This document shows positions 11,502-29,513 of a stretch of DNA of 64,000 nt, one piece after another (position 1 is the stretch's first letter; each line of letters starts with the position of its first letter). The stretch is from Polytrichum commune (lineage: Eukaryota > Streptophyta > Polytrichopsida > Polytrichales > Polytrichaceae), in assembly GCA_950295325.1 (NCBI GenBank), contig OX485805.1, positions 27,207,501 to 27,271,500 on the forward strand, given 5' to 3'. The notes under the pieces are model-generated. The model saw nothing but the letters and a program-made list of their open reading frames with translations, was not told the origin of the DNA and did no database searches. The position numbers were made by a program, and so were the translations under genes.

Positions 11502-13354
11502 AAACTCAAAAGGATTGGTCCCCAATATGCAAGTTTATGATCTCAAATTCCACCAAATTCTCATATTCAAGTCTGACTTCGTGTTAATTTCTTTGAATTG
11601 AAAAGTGAAATTGAGGAGTTTCAGTGCACGGCATCACCATTGTACCTGAACGACACAGTGATGCAGCAATTGGAGGCAACCTCACTGTAAAAAAAGGTTT
11701 GTAAAATATGGGCGGGCTTATTTCATCAACAAAAGCTCTTGAATTTCATTGGCATATGACGCATTGGAGATGACTCCTTTTATTCAAATTGCTATACAAA
11801 TTGCATTTGATTCGCCTGCGGAGTACTCCGCGAGATTTTTATAAATAGGTACACAATGGTTGGCCAATCTGGAACCAAGTGTTAGCTGTCTTGTCCCAAA
11901 TTATACAGAGCAGGGACAAGTGATTGTGGATGTGTACAGGTGTAGTTTTATGTTGCAGAATGTGTCGGAGAATGGCATATATATGCCATCATGATTCAAG
12001 TATGTCTTTTTCATTTCACGTAAATTTTAATCGAATGGTAAAGATTCCATTGTATCCTTGACTTGTAATGTGTTTGACAGATTTCTTTCATAATACTGGT
12101 TGCTTAGTTCTTGGAATACTATTTTGTCAGAACAATATGCTCCACAACCATGAATGCATTGCCTAAATGTGTTGATCATCCATGTCATTGAAACTGAGCA
12201 AACTCGGAGAGTTCAGAATATCTAATGAATGTCACTCCGAAGAACTTCAATTTTGCTTGCTTTCCATTGAGGTCAAGGTGCATGACATAATTAAGGGGCT
12301 ACACAGATTGAAAACCAGACCTCCCCAAAATTAGTTATTGTTATTGGAAGTGCATGTTTGTTGATTTCTTAATTGGATATATTGGTCCTCTCAATTGTAT
12401 TCACTGTTTAGTACTTATTTATATTTGAAGACGTGGTCCAATCTCTTTTAAACATGTGTCTTTATGATGTTTGCTCTTTGATCCTCACCACACCACATAC
12501 TAATCAAATCTAGGGGTCCTATTAAGGAAACGAGCCACTTAAGACCCATCTACCTTAGTATAAGATCCTTGGTTGATTGTTCATGATAGTGTTACTCTTT
12601 AAATAGAGTGACCGTTGATGTTATGGTGAGACAATATAACAAACCCGAGGTTATTGGGTAAGTGACTCCATATTTGATGGGAAACCCATGACATCCCACC
12701 ACCACCAAAAATTGGATTTGATGCTCTCAAGGAGGACTTTCTTGCAAAGTAGTGGAACTCTTTCCACCTCAAGGTCTTCCTCAATTATGAATGTGAATTG
12801 TACTAGAAGCAACCATTGACATCACATGGATGCAAAATCATTGTTGCTTACCGCACCTTGGATCATAGACTTGCCAATGAAATTAGTTGGTGGTCAACAA
12901 ATCCATTGGAGGTAAGTTCCCTTCACTCTTTGAGAATGTAGTACTAGGGAGTCTCATATCTTTCTTCCAATTGGACCATCAAATTGATATTGGCCTCTAT
13001 CTCACAGAGGCTATTGCACTTTGTTGTTAGAAAATTAACATGTTTGATACCATCTTGATGTACATTTAGTCCAATTAAGCCTTTTGGCTTCCTGGACCCC
13101 AAAATCAATTTCATTTCTTACTCAAAATATTGATGATGTAGTGAGGCTCATGCATTGCAAGATAACTTCAGAATAAGTGTAATAATCAACTACCAAATAC
13201 CAGAATCGTTACAACTTTATTTATTTACACTAACATCTCATGTAACCCTGTGCAGAGATATCCATACTGTGTGATAACACGCCTTGATCATGTTTGCTCG
13301 TAGAGTTTGATGCATCCAATGCTTGTTCCTATGGCATTCAAGTACTAAATACTT
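11502..13354. other. Intergenic region between convergent VPE and hydratase genes
   Basis: No gene was found. It contains the VPE 3' flank, a Rep-A copy at 12297-12557 and otherwise unassigned sequence. VPE and the hydratase converge here, so their 3' ends lie about 1.85 kb apart. Confidence 0.6.
12297..12557 (+). repeat. Rep-A truncated copy
   Basis: Matches the right two-thirds of 9677-10021 ('ggaagtgcatgtttgttgat', 'tctttatgatgtttgctctt') and ends in CCCATCTACCTTAG, a diverged version of the family terminus. The left end is missing. Confidence 0.7.
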
Positions 13355-17961
<4,607 letters not shown>

Positions 17962-18574
17962 CAACTTCAAACAATTCTGGGTTACAGCTGAGGAGTGTGA
18001 TGAGAGAATTTGTGAAAACATCCAGTCCGAACCATTTCTGGACACTTTTTGAGAAGGAAAATGAGAATAATGGTGATGAAACAGCCCCGGAATTTACATG
18101 AAAAGTGATCATGAGTACTGCAGAAAAAACTGTAAACATTTTTTTCTTTTGATTGGGTGGAAGATGATGATGACGATGACAATGATGAATAGTTGATGTA
18201 CCTGTTCGGTCAGTGGAATTTTCGAACTTCACAAATGTGACAAAAGTCTGAAGCAGATGTTCAATTGAATTCGAGTTTTGGTGTCACAAGATCCCGGGCT
18301 TTAAATCTGCTCGTGAACCGGTGAAAATCTGCATGTCCGGCGGGTCCTTTTTCTTTGACCTTGATGTGAAGGTCATATTGTCGACACTCAAATCTTGGAA
18401 AGTAAGAAAAGGAGAGGAAAAAGAATAAATTTAGTGTAGCACCTACGTTTAGTTGTCCAACTAGATACCGGTAGTGTGAACAATTGTATTTTTCGAGAAT
18501 TAAGCTATATGGCATTGGAATCTACATTCTTGGGCGTTGGATTGGCTCAAGAATCTTCTCATACAATTCGCTAT

Positions 18575-18813
18575 TGCAAATCATGAAGATTGTTATTTCA
18601 AGTTCCAGAAGCTGAATGGAGATGCAAAAATTAAAAGTGAAGATTCTCTTACTCTTCCAATGATCACATAGGCTCTCCCCATCGTTTGAAACTAGAATGG
18701 TGTCTATATTGTGAGCACAAAGTCCAATCTGTTCTTAGCTACAAAACCTTACAAACCCTCTGAAGTAAAGGGGTCCAGCTAAGAAGAGCGACCACATAAG
18801 GCCCACATACTTT
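18575..18813 (-). repeat. Rep-B copy upstream of hydratase gene
   Basis: Ends in CGACCACATAAGGCCCACAT, the family right terminus, with the reverse-oriented core near 18690. Confidence 0.65.
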
Positions 18814-19042
18814 TGATATGTGGTTGTAAGGAGGTGCATGGCACCTTCCCATACATAAATTGCTCAATATCTTGTTAGAAGAATGTGGGTGGAAAGTGGA
18901 ACTCCCAACATGTGTACAAAGGTAGTAAATTAAAGTCACACACATTACCTAATTGGGCGTATCAATATAGAGATTGAAGAATAGAGAAAAGAGATCAGAC
19001 ATTGAATGCAAAGGGTCATCTCACTATCAGAGGCTTAAAATA

Positions 19043-19160
19043 TCTGTCTTGGCAAAAATATACTAGCAATTGGTAATCACAGACATCATACACAGATGAC
19101 TTCTGTCTTGGCAAGATTATACTAGCAATCGATAATCACAGACATCATACACACGTGACC
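19043..19160. repeat. Two-copy 60-bp direct tandem
   Basis: 'tctgtcttggcaa...tatactagcaat...aatcacagacatcatacac' occurs at 19043 and again at 19103 with few differences. Confidence 0.8.
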
Positions 19161-19625
19161 ATCAAGGAGAACTCTGCACCTCCTTGCCAAATTTGGCTCT
19201 GGAATACAAATCTTCTTTTCATGTCTTCTAGTGGTGAGGAGTATCTGTGCACTATTAATGCTAGTTTAAACTCCAACGCAAAAATGATAAATAGCTTCTG
19301 ATTTGTCAACAAGGAATCGATTTTTTGCAATTCAATTTTGGAATGACTCCACAATATGATGAATTCATAGTGTCTAAATAGATGACTAAGTTTCAAGCAC
19401 AATAGTTTACATAAACAAAACATTTGCTTGCTACAGATGCCACATTGTTTCTATTGTACAGTTTGTTAGAAGTTAAATACTTCTTGGTTCATCTGAAGTC
19501 TTTGTGATGAACTATAATACACAGCCTGCAATAAAACCTGGGTCCAAGTTCAGTGGTTACAAGTTCAGTGCACAGAGTGTTGGATTTTCACCCTGATTGC
19601 TGGAGTTGATAATCTCCACCAAACT

Positions 19626-22600
19626 TCATTTCTCATCAAAGTCTTTGGGTTGGAAACCATCTCCCATTGTAGCCTTACTAGGATCTTTCAAGAACTGATT
19701 CTCAGCACTTTCGCTGTGGTAAACACATGAAATCTCGGGTGCTTGACGAAGATCACCAACAAACCCAAAGGTGTTCATGTTTCGCTTGCATGCTCGGACT
19801 TCATCAGATGTTACTAGACCTCTCGATTCCAGAACATTCCAGTTGCTTTGCCTTAACACACAACCAGGCTTCACCTCTGTCTGCGACACATACACATTGA
19901 ACCTGCCAATAAACCACTCAGCATTAAACTTATTAATTCTTCAAGCACCAAAGGGCTCAATGTACGACCTATATACACAATTTCTACAAAGCCTCACCAA
20001 GTCTTAAAATCATATTTTATATATTTTTATGGCCCTTTGATAGTGTATCTGAAATCTTCTCTTATCTCGAGAAGAAAATAAAATAATACTTATATGTGAC
20101 ATCGATGATCAAAATATTAAGTAAGTATTTGCATGAAAGGACATCCAGGCTCTGTATTTGAACCCTAATCTTCAATAACATCAACGATTCAACTGATCTG
20201 AAAGGGTCGCTTTTGACACAATTAGTTCAAGATGGAAGTATGTAGCTCAAAGACACGTTTTTGTGCATGGAGAGGTCCAGATTGAGCCTCTTGGACGCTT
20301 GGAGGTTAACTTCTATCGGTCATCCTGGTGCGTGCTTCAGCACTTAAAATCCAAACAAATCAAAGAAATAAATCCTGCATTCTAACACTTGAACAAGCAT
20401 ACCTGTAGGTTACAGGTATATGCTAGAAGTAGTAGATGGTGAACTTACGGGTTGAAGGAAATGAAAAGTCGCTGATCGAGCACCATGGCACTCATACCAT
20501 TAGCGATGCACACATCTGGGTTCGGAGTTTGACGATCAATAACTTCTCGAGAAGCCACATTGTTAGGCTCCACATTCAAGACTGTGTCGGCGGTAATTCC
20601 CGCTCCAATGCCAAGAACAAACATCCCTGCCGAAACCAACAGCAGAGAGATTCAAATAGAGAAACCAGAAACCAAACCCTGGAACCAAGATGGCAAGAGA
20701 AAGTCTTTGGGAGGCTAAGTTCATCCACAAGGAGGGACTAGAGCAATTTTTAATAAGAGAGAGAATCTGTTCATATTGCATAAGGTATGTGGCCTTATGT
20801 GGTCACTCCTTCATCAGACACCTATATTTGAGGGGTATATGGCAGGGCTAGTTGTTAAAAATGGACACCAAAGAGACATATCAAATTGAGATTGAACTGT
20901 AGGCTCCACATATATCAACCATTCTACAATCCAAAGTTGATAAAATTGGGAGGGCTTATGTAATCACTTAAAGCGACACAGAATTGTCACTTTGATCACT
21001 TGTAACTTTCGCATATCATCTCTGGTTCTAGAACTTGACATGACAATCTTTGTGATGACGAGACAATTCATGATCCGATTCAACATCCAAAATCTTATGT
21101 AAAATTGGAAGTGCCTACAATAGGGCCACACATCTTACATATGTCCTTAAGTCTGGTGGGTCATCACTTAAAGAGGCCAGAACAGATACAAAAGCATTAC
21201 AAGCTCAGAGGAGGAAATAAGGCCTTAGCTTAAGAGGAAATTTTCACAATAACATACCTGCAAGGATGTAATTATTGATTCCTCCAAATGGTTGTAGTGA
21301 GAGTGGCCGCTCGTTATAGTCGTCACCAGTCCTCCCAAACGGCCCTCTATTTCTGGGAGGGTAACCTCCATCATCCACCTTTGCATCCCTGCAGCAAACT
21401 TTGTATCAACAAAACCCTTTCCCAGCTGCCTATTGCTAGAATGAGATCTAAGGTAGCTCAACCTAACATCAACACTGAACCTTTGACCACCCAAATGAAT
21501 GGGTGGGCTTCATTATAAAAACGAAAATCTAGGATATCCAAGGAACTCTAATTTGTGAGAGTGATAAAGAATGAGCGATCCTTGGAAGTCCTAGATTTGC
21601 ATTCTAAAAATGAAGACCTTCCATTCATTGAGGTGGTCAAAGGTTTGGTGTTGGTGTTGGGTTCAGCTACCTTATTTCTCTTACCTGCATAAAACAAAAC
21701 CTTGCTTGGAGAGAGTCTTGGTGTATAAGAAGAACTTTTGAATCTGATATAATGTTGTTATCATCTAACTCAAAATGACTTCTGGTCGGGAATTGGTTGT
21801 TTTGCATATAAAACCTTTCATGTTTAGTATGTTTTTGGTGCATGCTTGGAGACAGTGTGGAGATATGAGGGATGCACATTTTATGTCAGTTTATTGAGGG
21901 TCAAAGAGGTGCTAAAATGAATAGTTGTTTTTAATTCGAATTCAAACACTACCTCCAAGCATGCATCACATGAGGAAGAAATCATTGATTTTGTTTGTAT
22001 ACAAAACAACCAATGGAAAATCATCGTGGACCAACTCCCAACAAAAAGTCCATTTGAGTTAAAGAATGACTCTATTGTAACGGCAGCATCAATAGGGTCA
22101 TTCACATCACAAAATATGACCATTTGGTCTTTACTTCCGATACCTTACCTTGGATTCTGCAATGACTACTTATTCAATAACAAGATGTGTCTCATGACCC
22201 TGTAAGGGTTTTTGCAATAGCAACTTGAGGTGAAAGTCTACACACCTTCGATTTGATCCTCTTAACATAGGAAGCTCAAGATCATCCTCCAATTCCGAGT
22301 TCAGGGAACCTGATGGACCTGTTGGTGGATAATCAGGTGGACCACGAAATCTGCGCTTTTCTTCATCTGTTCGTAATGCTCGGATTTGAAATTTATCTCC
22401 ACCTTGCAGCAGCTTTACATTTTTGGAGAGCCTCACTACGGACAAACTTCTGCCAAAACAAGCTGGTAGTTTGTTAGTAAATCATCATCCTGTAAGGAAG
22501 GTGACTAAAACTGGCAAACTATTTGGAAATTAAAATAACATAAGGTAAATATAACTGTCAAGGTAATTCGCAATTCCTCTGCAATTTCAGATGTTTCTAC

Positions 22601-23853
22601 TCATCCTGTCCGCTGTGGTGTGATGTAATGCCTCTCTTTAGAACACTTAGAATTTTCCTAGGCTATTCGATGATGTTCGAAAGAACGTACACACTAAAGC
22701 TATGCAGGCCCTAATCGAAGACTGGTCTTGTGCAGACCCTATATTGGAACGGTATATGGCAAGGTTTGTAGTTAAGAGTGGAGACCAAAAAGGCAAGTGT
22801 CACAATGAGATTGGACTACATGCTCGAAATATAGCCACCATTCTAGGTTAAATTGTTAACATCACAATTGTGAGGGTCTATGTGGTCACTTAAAGAGAAC
22901 GAGGATCTTCACTTTAAGCTCTTATAAATATTGCATCTCAAGTCCGGTTTAGACACTTGAAATGATAACCTTCATGCCTCACAATTGCAAACCATATGAG
23001 ACGATTCCCGGTCCAAACCCAACAGCCAAAATTGTATCTGGAGTTGGAAGTACCATCAATAGGGTCACATACGTTGCACATTTAGAACAAATTTTGAAGT
23101 CACACATGCAAAAAATCAGTGCAGAATATATCTGTAAGGATCGTACTACTGACATTCTTAGCCTGGTGTTCTTTAGGTCAATTTGCATCTGATACCTAAA
23201 GTACAAGGGCCTTTCATGGTCACTTTCTTAATTAGACAGCTGTATTTAAGTGGTGTGATGATAGGTTTGAATCTAAGAAGGACACCAAAAAGACATCATG
23301 TGTTTAAAAGACATTGGATTACGCACTCAATATGTGTTAACCATTCTAGGATCAATAATCAACATAATTGGGGGACCTACATGAGCATATAGCAAGCTCT
23401 CACTTTCATAATGAATAAGATATTCATATGAGCTCTGAAAATTATGAGGCAAATGGCTAAGGACACAATTTGGAATTGGCAATCATCTCGCACGCGCACT
23501 ACTTGCGTGTATCGCATCATAGGAGAAGTGGATGCAAAGCTAAAAGTGTCCATTTAAGGCCTGCTTACCTGATACTTCCGAATTACAAGTATCTGCAACT
23601 CGGCCGGACAGAATTTCACTCTGCTACATTTGACCACAAATCACATACTCATTCTACTCAGATTTACAGAATTGTAGCAACAAGGGTGTTAGTACCTGTG
23701 ACTTCCACGAAAAGGCCCCCGAAGAGAAACCTGGCAAGAAATTCCCTGCCATCCTTTTGGTTGGAGCTCCACACACTCGGAATTGCAGAATCCGCAGGTT
23801 AGATTAGTACTCGGCGCTTGGTAAAAGAGGTTCAAATTGAAGCTCCCACTCAT
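19626..23853 (-). CDS. Conserved plastid-type protein resembling the cyanobacterial/plant DUF3172 family
   Basis: Five exons on the minus strand: 23853-23696, 22449-22246, 21388-21258, 20626-20449 and 19902-19626. Phases match throughout and give 315 aa. The N-terminus is Ser/Asn-rich with few acidic residues, suitable as a plastid transit peptide. Residues about 80-160 are a Pro/Gly/Arg-rich linker. A single membrane segment (about 158-180, NYILAGMFVLGIGAG) follows. The conserved C-terminal part includes ASREVIDRQTPNPDVC, SAMVLDQRLF, FNVYVSQ, KPGCVLRQSNW and MNTFGFVGDL. These blocks match my memory of DUF3172 proteins of cyanobacteria and chloroplasts; function is unknown to me. An in-frame ATG 123 nt further upstream (23976) could add 41 residues. 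Three Cys in the C-terminal domain could be structural. Introns 1-3 hold Rep-B and Rep-C insertions. Confidence 0.85.
20782..21150 (+). repeat. Rep-B copy with intact left terminus (intron 3 of DUF3172-like gene)
   Basis: Starts AAGGTATGTGGCCTTATGTG followed by GTCACTCC and 'cagacacctatatttgaggg'. The right end reads '...tagggccacacatcttacat'. This is the best complete left end of the family in the window. Confidence 0.75.
21885..22085 (-). repeat. Rep-C copy 3, shortened (intron 2 of DUF3172-like gene)
   Basis: Reverse complement of part of the VPE intronic Rep-C copies ('ttattgagggtcaaa', 'aagcatgca', 'caatggaaaatcatcg', 'catttgagttaaagaatgac'). Confidence 0.6.
22725..23080 (+). repeat. 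Rep-B copy (intron 1 of DUF3172-like gene)
   Basis: Family phrases 'ggtatatggcaaggtttg', 'caatgagattggactacatg', 'accattctaggttaaattg' and the right part 'ttggaagtaccatcaatagg' shared with 20782-21150. Confidence 0.65.
23195..23573 (+). repeat. Rep-B2 copy (intron 1 of DUF3172-like gene)
   Basis: Left end 'gtacaagggcctttcatggt', core 'aaccattctaggatcaataa', right end 'ccatttaaggcctgcttacc'. It is a second element in the same intron as 22725-23080. Confidence 0.65.
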
Positions 23854-24212
23854 TGCAGCAACTTTGTAACGTAATCGGTGCAATGGAATAGAAATCAACG
23901 CAAACAGAGACGCGCTTCTTTCTTTCACTACTAACCGAAAACCTAATTCGCTCTCCGCTGCAAATTCTGGTTCCAAATTCCCAGAAGAATTTCTGGAAGA
24001 AAATCCTTGTGCGTGGGGAGCGTGCGAAGGGCGTCGTTGCGGAAGGGTTGGGCGATGGCCTTTTGATCACCAGAGGATGGAAGGCTACAATTAGGGGGGA
24101 TTCAGAGTGAAAACCCAGAGGTTCAGAGTTTCAGAAACCCAGGTTTTGGTATAGAGACATGGCAAAATAAAGTTAAGGTAGAAGACTTGTGTTTACCAAT
24201 GTTGGACCGTTA

Positions 24213-24596
24213 TGTAAGGTATGTGGGTGTTATTTGGTTTGTTTTTCATGTTCTCCAACTTCTACTAATTAGATTTACACAACACGACATGTGTTGCATT
24301 TTTCAGATGTACGATGAAGCATCAACAAAAATCGGATTGTAATCCGACCTCCCTTGACTTGGTTATGGTTATTTGAAGTGCATGTTTGTTGATTCCTTAA
24401 CATGCTACATAGGTCTTCCCGATTGTGTTCATTATTGAGTGTGGAGTAGTTAATAAATTTTGAAGACATAGTCTAATCTCTTTAAAGCATGTGTCTTTAT
24501 GATGTTTGTTCTCTTTGATCATCACCTAAGCACACACCAATCAAACATAAATGTCCAATTAAGAAAAGGAACCAAGTAACACTAACATATCTTACA
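24213..24596 (+). repeat. Rep-A MITE
   Basis: Left end TAAGGTATGTGGGTGTTATT, right end 'caagtaacactaacatatct' plus TA; interior 'gatgaagcatcaacaaaaat' as at 9677. Confidence 0.8.
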
Positions 24597-24790
24597 AGGT
24601 AAGGGAGTCCTAAACAAGCACGCATTTCTTCTTTGCACGCACTTCTCATATGACATGAAACACACAATTAGTGCGAGATGGTTAGCAATTCCAATGTGGC
24701 ACATAGCCACTTTCCTCATAAATTTTGGAGCTTGTATTAGTATCCAACTAATTTTCAATGTCAAGAATCTATGAAATCGTCATTAAATGA
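24597..24790 (-). repeat. Rep-B2 fragment abutting Rep-A
   Basis: 'gcacgcacttctcatatgac', 'cacacaattagtgcgagatg' and 'aatgatcatatag' match the reverse-oriented B2 copies at 34383 and 58450. It directly adjoins the Rep-A copy. Confidence 0.6.
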
Positions 24791-24799
24791 TCATATAGC

Positions 24800-26216
24800 A
24801 AATTGAAAGTAACTTTACTTCGTGGCCTTGATAACTATAACCTTCATTGCTTCTTGTGGTGATTAGTAGCTCCATGGCTTTTATATTCTTTGGTTTTTTC
24901 ACCGGTTTTTCCATGCTTCTACTTTTCCAACTAAGAATGCAGAGAGAGAGAGAGAGATAAAGAGAGATTTTTCTTGTTTTGTTATTAGACTATAATAGTC
25001 ATCTTTCAAATGATCTAGCACCTTGATAGATTGTTCTCTCTCTTTATATTCATGGCATATTCTTAAAGAGGTCCACCATTAGAAATCGAAGTGAATAGTT
25101 GATAAAGTAGTTGTTGAAAATAAAAAGAAACATACTGTAATAAGTCACATCGGTGTTCGTGCACTGATGTGAATGAGAGTTTGTTTATCCTATAGTAGTT
25201 GTTGATATGTAGAGGTGGATACGTAAAGGTAAATATGAATATCAACTTTGAAGGTACATTAAACATATAGTACATACAAGTAAAGTTGATAAAGTTAATA
25301 CATTGATAAAAATAAATGAAGAATAGATGTTAATAAAATAAGAGGTAATGTTAGACCTATAAAGTAGATGGTGATAACACTATGCCATCTTATGAGACAC
25401 TAATCAAAGTGCGGTAATTGATCAAAATTCAAGGAAAGTTGTTCAAGAGTGCATGCTCAAAGATTTAGGAGTGCAATTGAGTACATTACATGTGCGTGTA
25501 CCAACTCCATCACATAGACATCAAGAATGGTGTTGACAATCAACACCAACTACACCCTCCACACTTATTACTGTGGTTCACTACAATTTTTGACATATCA
25601 CAATATTTTGTTCATTTTAATTTTTTTTGACCATGTCATTTTTTAGCTCATATTATAATATTTTCAAATTTAAGTATGGAATGATTTTTTTTTACAAATT
25701 TCTATTTATTTTGAGTTGAAACCATAGACTATACCAAAAATGTCAACATTTTGTTAATAATTTATTAGTTCATACTAAATATCATAAGTTTAAAACTATC
25801 AATCATCCTAATTTTCATCTCACACATAAGGTAAAGCATAACACGGTACTTTCTACCCACACATCCTTTCAACCCATAGTAATAGGTGTGCAAGGTGTAC
25901 TAACTCCATCATTAGAAAGTGGGCTAGATTTCGGTCGAAGGCTCTCTCAAAGTATGCCATGTCTTCTTTCTAAAGTGTTTGACACCCGCTTAAGTCCCAC
26001 ATGGCATTACGCTAGTAAAGATGTCATAGAGTGGCCTCAAAAAGTCTTTCAATTCTCCTATAGATATACAATTCTTGAGCTGATAGATGTGTAACATGGA
26101 AGATGAGATGGTGGATTCTTTCCAATGGTGTTAAGACTTTAATAGCGCCAGGCCAGAACGCATTTCGATGTCCTTAAACCAATAAATACATTTATATCCA
26201 GAGAGCAAACATCAAT
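24800..26216. other. AT-rich gene-free stretch
   Basis: Contains a short (AG)n tract near 24940-24970. No gene recognised. Confidence 0.5.
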
Positions 26217-26289
26217 GGTCGCGTGGCCTAATGGATAAGGCGCTCGCCTCCGGAGCGGGAGATTGTGGGTTCGAGTCCCACCGTGATCG
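26217..26289 (+). tRNA. tRNA-Arg(CCG): tRNA-Arg (anticodon CCG)
   Basis: 73 nt folding as a full cloverleaf: acceptor GGTCGCG/CGTGATC with G-U pairs, D stem GCCT/AGGC, anticodon stem CTCGC/GCGGG around loop CTCCGGA (anticodon CCG, reading CGG), and T arm GTGGG-TTCGAGT-CCCAC. B box GGTTCGAGTCC is intact. No intron. A TTTT run at 26292-26295 is a likely RNA polymerase III terminator. Confidence 0.95.
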
Positions 26290-29200
26290 TCTTTTCCTAC
26301 CTAAAGGGTAGATTTTCCGTTTTCTTTTTTCTTTTTAAAATAAATACTTCATATGAACGCTAATTATGAACTAGAAAGAGACAAACATCAACAATCAACA
26401 CTACCCACTTCTTCTTCTCCTCTTTTTTTTTTCTTTTTTTTTTTTTGGGGGGGGGGTCTTTGCCCACCTTACAATAGAGGGTGGTTGTTAGAGCTTACAA
26501 GCTATTAGAGCAAAGGTGTCCATAACCGATCAATCAAGAGATTCCACACCAACTCTGGAGAAGTATAAAGTGGTGCAAGAAATTTCCCATGTAGGAAGAT
26601 AGAAATCAAGAGGACTGCAAGTTTTTTGGTAATTCACTTTCTTAGATTGAAATTACAGTGAATTTTTGAGCCAAAAGTTGGTTCAAACATATTACCAATG
26701 TCTAGAGTCTATCATAACCGCTCATTCCTCTTCACCCCTCACTCAAAACCAAGGGCATGTGTCATAATACTATTGGTTCCGGCATGATCAAAATTGAGTC
26801 CCAACCTAATCGAAATTGAAGTACTTTGTGGATTACCAATGGGGTCTTGATCGGGATTAGGTGCCTCTAAAATAGGTAACGTTTCAACTGAGCTAGACCC
26901 ATCATGACAGTGTTAAATAGCATTGCTTTTAAGTAGCAATTGCCAAGCTATGCAATTATACCAAGAAGTGTGACTACAATTTTGCAAGGTTTTAACCAAA
27001 GCTCCGGTGCTTCTTATTGGTCTCGCCGCCAATGCCAAGGTATTGCATCCATTACCTAACAACCTAAGTATATTCACAATTTACGCCATAGAATCTTCTT
27101 TCACCTTCCACAGGTTGGTGAGAAATGAAAGCATGTGAGAATGTGCACAAAATAGTGCTCAAGGTTTGATGATGTGGTGGCTTTCTCTCATAAAACCCAC
27201 AACATGTGGGAAAATCCATTCAAAATCTTATACTTTTAAGGCTTGGGAACCGGTTCATCTAACCCATTCTATGAACTCGCCCTATTAAAAAAGTGGTTCA
27301 AATGTTTTTGCTAAGATGAGAGGTTTTAGCTAGGGTTGAGTAGGGGGGGGGGGGTTGGACTCTTCATAATGAGTGTAACAAGGGTTACTAACTGATGCAT
27401 TGACGTACATACTATATATAAGGAAGAGGATTTCTTTTTTCTTTTTACCCCCCCTAGTGTGTACAATAAAAAAGGCTATTAAGAATTTAAAAGTAAAGGT
27501 AAATGTACAATAAAGGCCCTCATGTTTAAAGGAAAATTTGACAATAAATGTGTTAGTTTTATCCAATTCGCGTTTTCATCTATTGTTGTCATATCATAAT
27601 AGTCGTCAATGACTGCCTTGTTCATTCTTGTTAGGGTTTGCATTTGAATTCTAGGTTTTACAAACTCAAGGCTCTTGGATCGCTCATGGGCTCCCTGAAG
27701 TTTTTTCTCTTTGGATAATTTATACTTAAGTTATTATTATGTTCATGTCTTTGTTTGTTTGATGCAATTGTTGAGTTACATGTTATGGATGAAAAAAATG
27801 TTAAATGGCTTTAACATTGCAAAGTAAAATTAGATTTTTTAATGTAATAAATTATTATTTAATTCATGATTTTAATTTTGTATATATAGTGGAGGCATTT
27901 ATTGCGTTAAATTGAAAAACTTAGTATAAATACATAAATTCATTTTCTAGCTTGTTGTAAGTACGTATACATTTGTTTTTCTTCATAGTATACGTGAAAA
28001 TGTCACATTCACATGTGACTCTTTCTTTTTTTCTTTTTTTTCTTTTTCAAGGCCAACTCAATTTCTAGTCTTGTGAAGTGGGCACCTATGGCACAAGTTC
28101 TTAAATGTGTACGTTGATACCCTAGATATGTTTTTATTCATGTGAGCTCAACATCATTGGGCACAAAATGAACTTGCTAATCCAAGTAGAATATTGAATG
28201 ATTTATCTTATTCAGGTATGAGACCGTATAAGTGCTCAAAGTACCCACAATAGGTGCTTCTACTTTAAGTGATGCGACTCCCAACTTCAAATGAAAGACA
28301 TAGCTGAAAATCTCGCTGAAAATATGACTAAGTTTCATCATCTAAAGAATATATGTACACATCTATTACATGATTCCTAAAAAGTATATAATTTATTACA
28401 CTTCAATTACTTGCTTTATATGTACATGTTTATATTATATGTTTCCTAAAACCATAAGATTGATTACACACCTTTCATATGTTCTCTAAAACGATGGATT
28501 GATTACACCTCTATTATATGTTTTTTAAGAACATAGGATTCATTACAGATCCATTATTGTTTCTACACGAATTATCAAGTAGTTATCTAAATGTACATAG
28601 TAATGCTTATAAGTCTATAGAACCAATTTTGGCTTTGGAAGTTTGTGACGATCAACCTATTTTCCATAGATGTCCTTGCATTGCGATGGGGAAATGGCAA
28701 GTGTTCTACTTTGCAAGCTTCCAATCTCATCACATGCCAAGGACCAAACGGAGAAAGAAAAACACGTGGATGATTTCTTGAAGTCTCATTCCCTACATAC
28801 ACAACGGATTTGCATGGTAATGTGCACGGTGATTTTAAAGAGTGTTGGTTTGAATCAACGGAAATGTTGTTGGAATAAATGTAACAATATAAAGTGGGAT
28901 CTTGTCTTTGCCCACGTCATGTGATATTACTCTTCACCACTACAAGTTGATTATTATTGTTACATGTAGCATTTATTTTACTAGAGTCAATTGCAAGCAA
29001 TACTTATAGTGGTCTAAAGTTATTTTATTTTGTAAAATTTGGGGTTAAATATGTAATGAAACAAGAGAAACATGAGAAACATGAGATTTTTTTTTAATCA
29101 ACATCCGGGTGATCACCGATATCTCAATTGGTTGTCTAATGAAGTGTTTAAGATTGCCTCAGCCCCCATTCTAGTGAAGCTCTTTCCATGACTCAATGTA

Positions 29201-29513
29201 TGCAATTTGCACACTACTTACTTCAAAAGAATGAAATTGATCTTACACCTTGCGGAGCATCAACCACGATTGAAGGTGGAAATAGCTTGAAGCTTCAAAA
29301 TGGCAAACAATGATACTAAATTTTTGCTCAATTTCTCCCCATAGTCTAACACTCATTGGTGTTTCCAAATCCTCCCATTCTTCTTCAATTGCTTATAAGG
29401 AAGATCAACAAAACATCAAGTAATTGCAGGATTCCATTTATATGTAATGAATCGTTCGACATATAGATCATTTTTTGGATACTTACTAGAATTGACAACC
29501 TTGCACTTTTCAC
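26290..29513. other. Gene-free stretch with simple repeats
   Basis: Holds poly-T/poly-G runs near 26424-26457 and 27342-27354 and one copy of a dispersed repeat (27480-27985). Short frames around 28518-28924 lack recognisable motifs. Confidence 0.5.
27480..27985 (+). repeat. Dispersed repeat H, copy 1
   Basis: Matches 47620-48100 in the same orientation ('tgtgttagtttyatccaatt', 'ctcatgggctccct', 'gagttacatgytatggatga', 'gtacgtatacatttgt'). Neither copy has an open frame, and no terminal repeats were recognised. Confidence 0.75.

Noticed and set aside
26424-26457. Poly-T/poly-G junction as a terminator or motif
   Set aside because: Homopolymer runs like this and those near 27342 and 62655 are simple-sequence tracts, possibly with length errors.
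27330-27566. 78-codon minus-strand frame ending in poly-Pro
   Set aside because: The Pro run is from the poly-G tract on the plus strand; no conserved segment.
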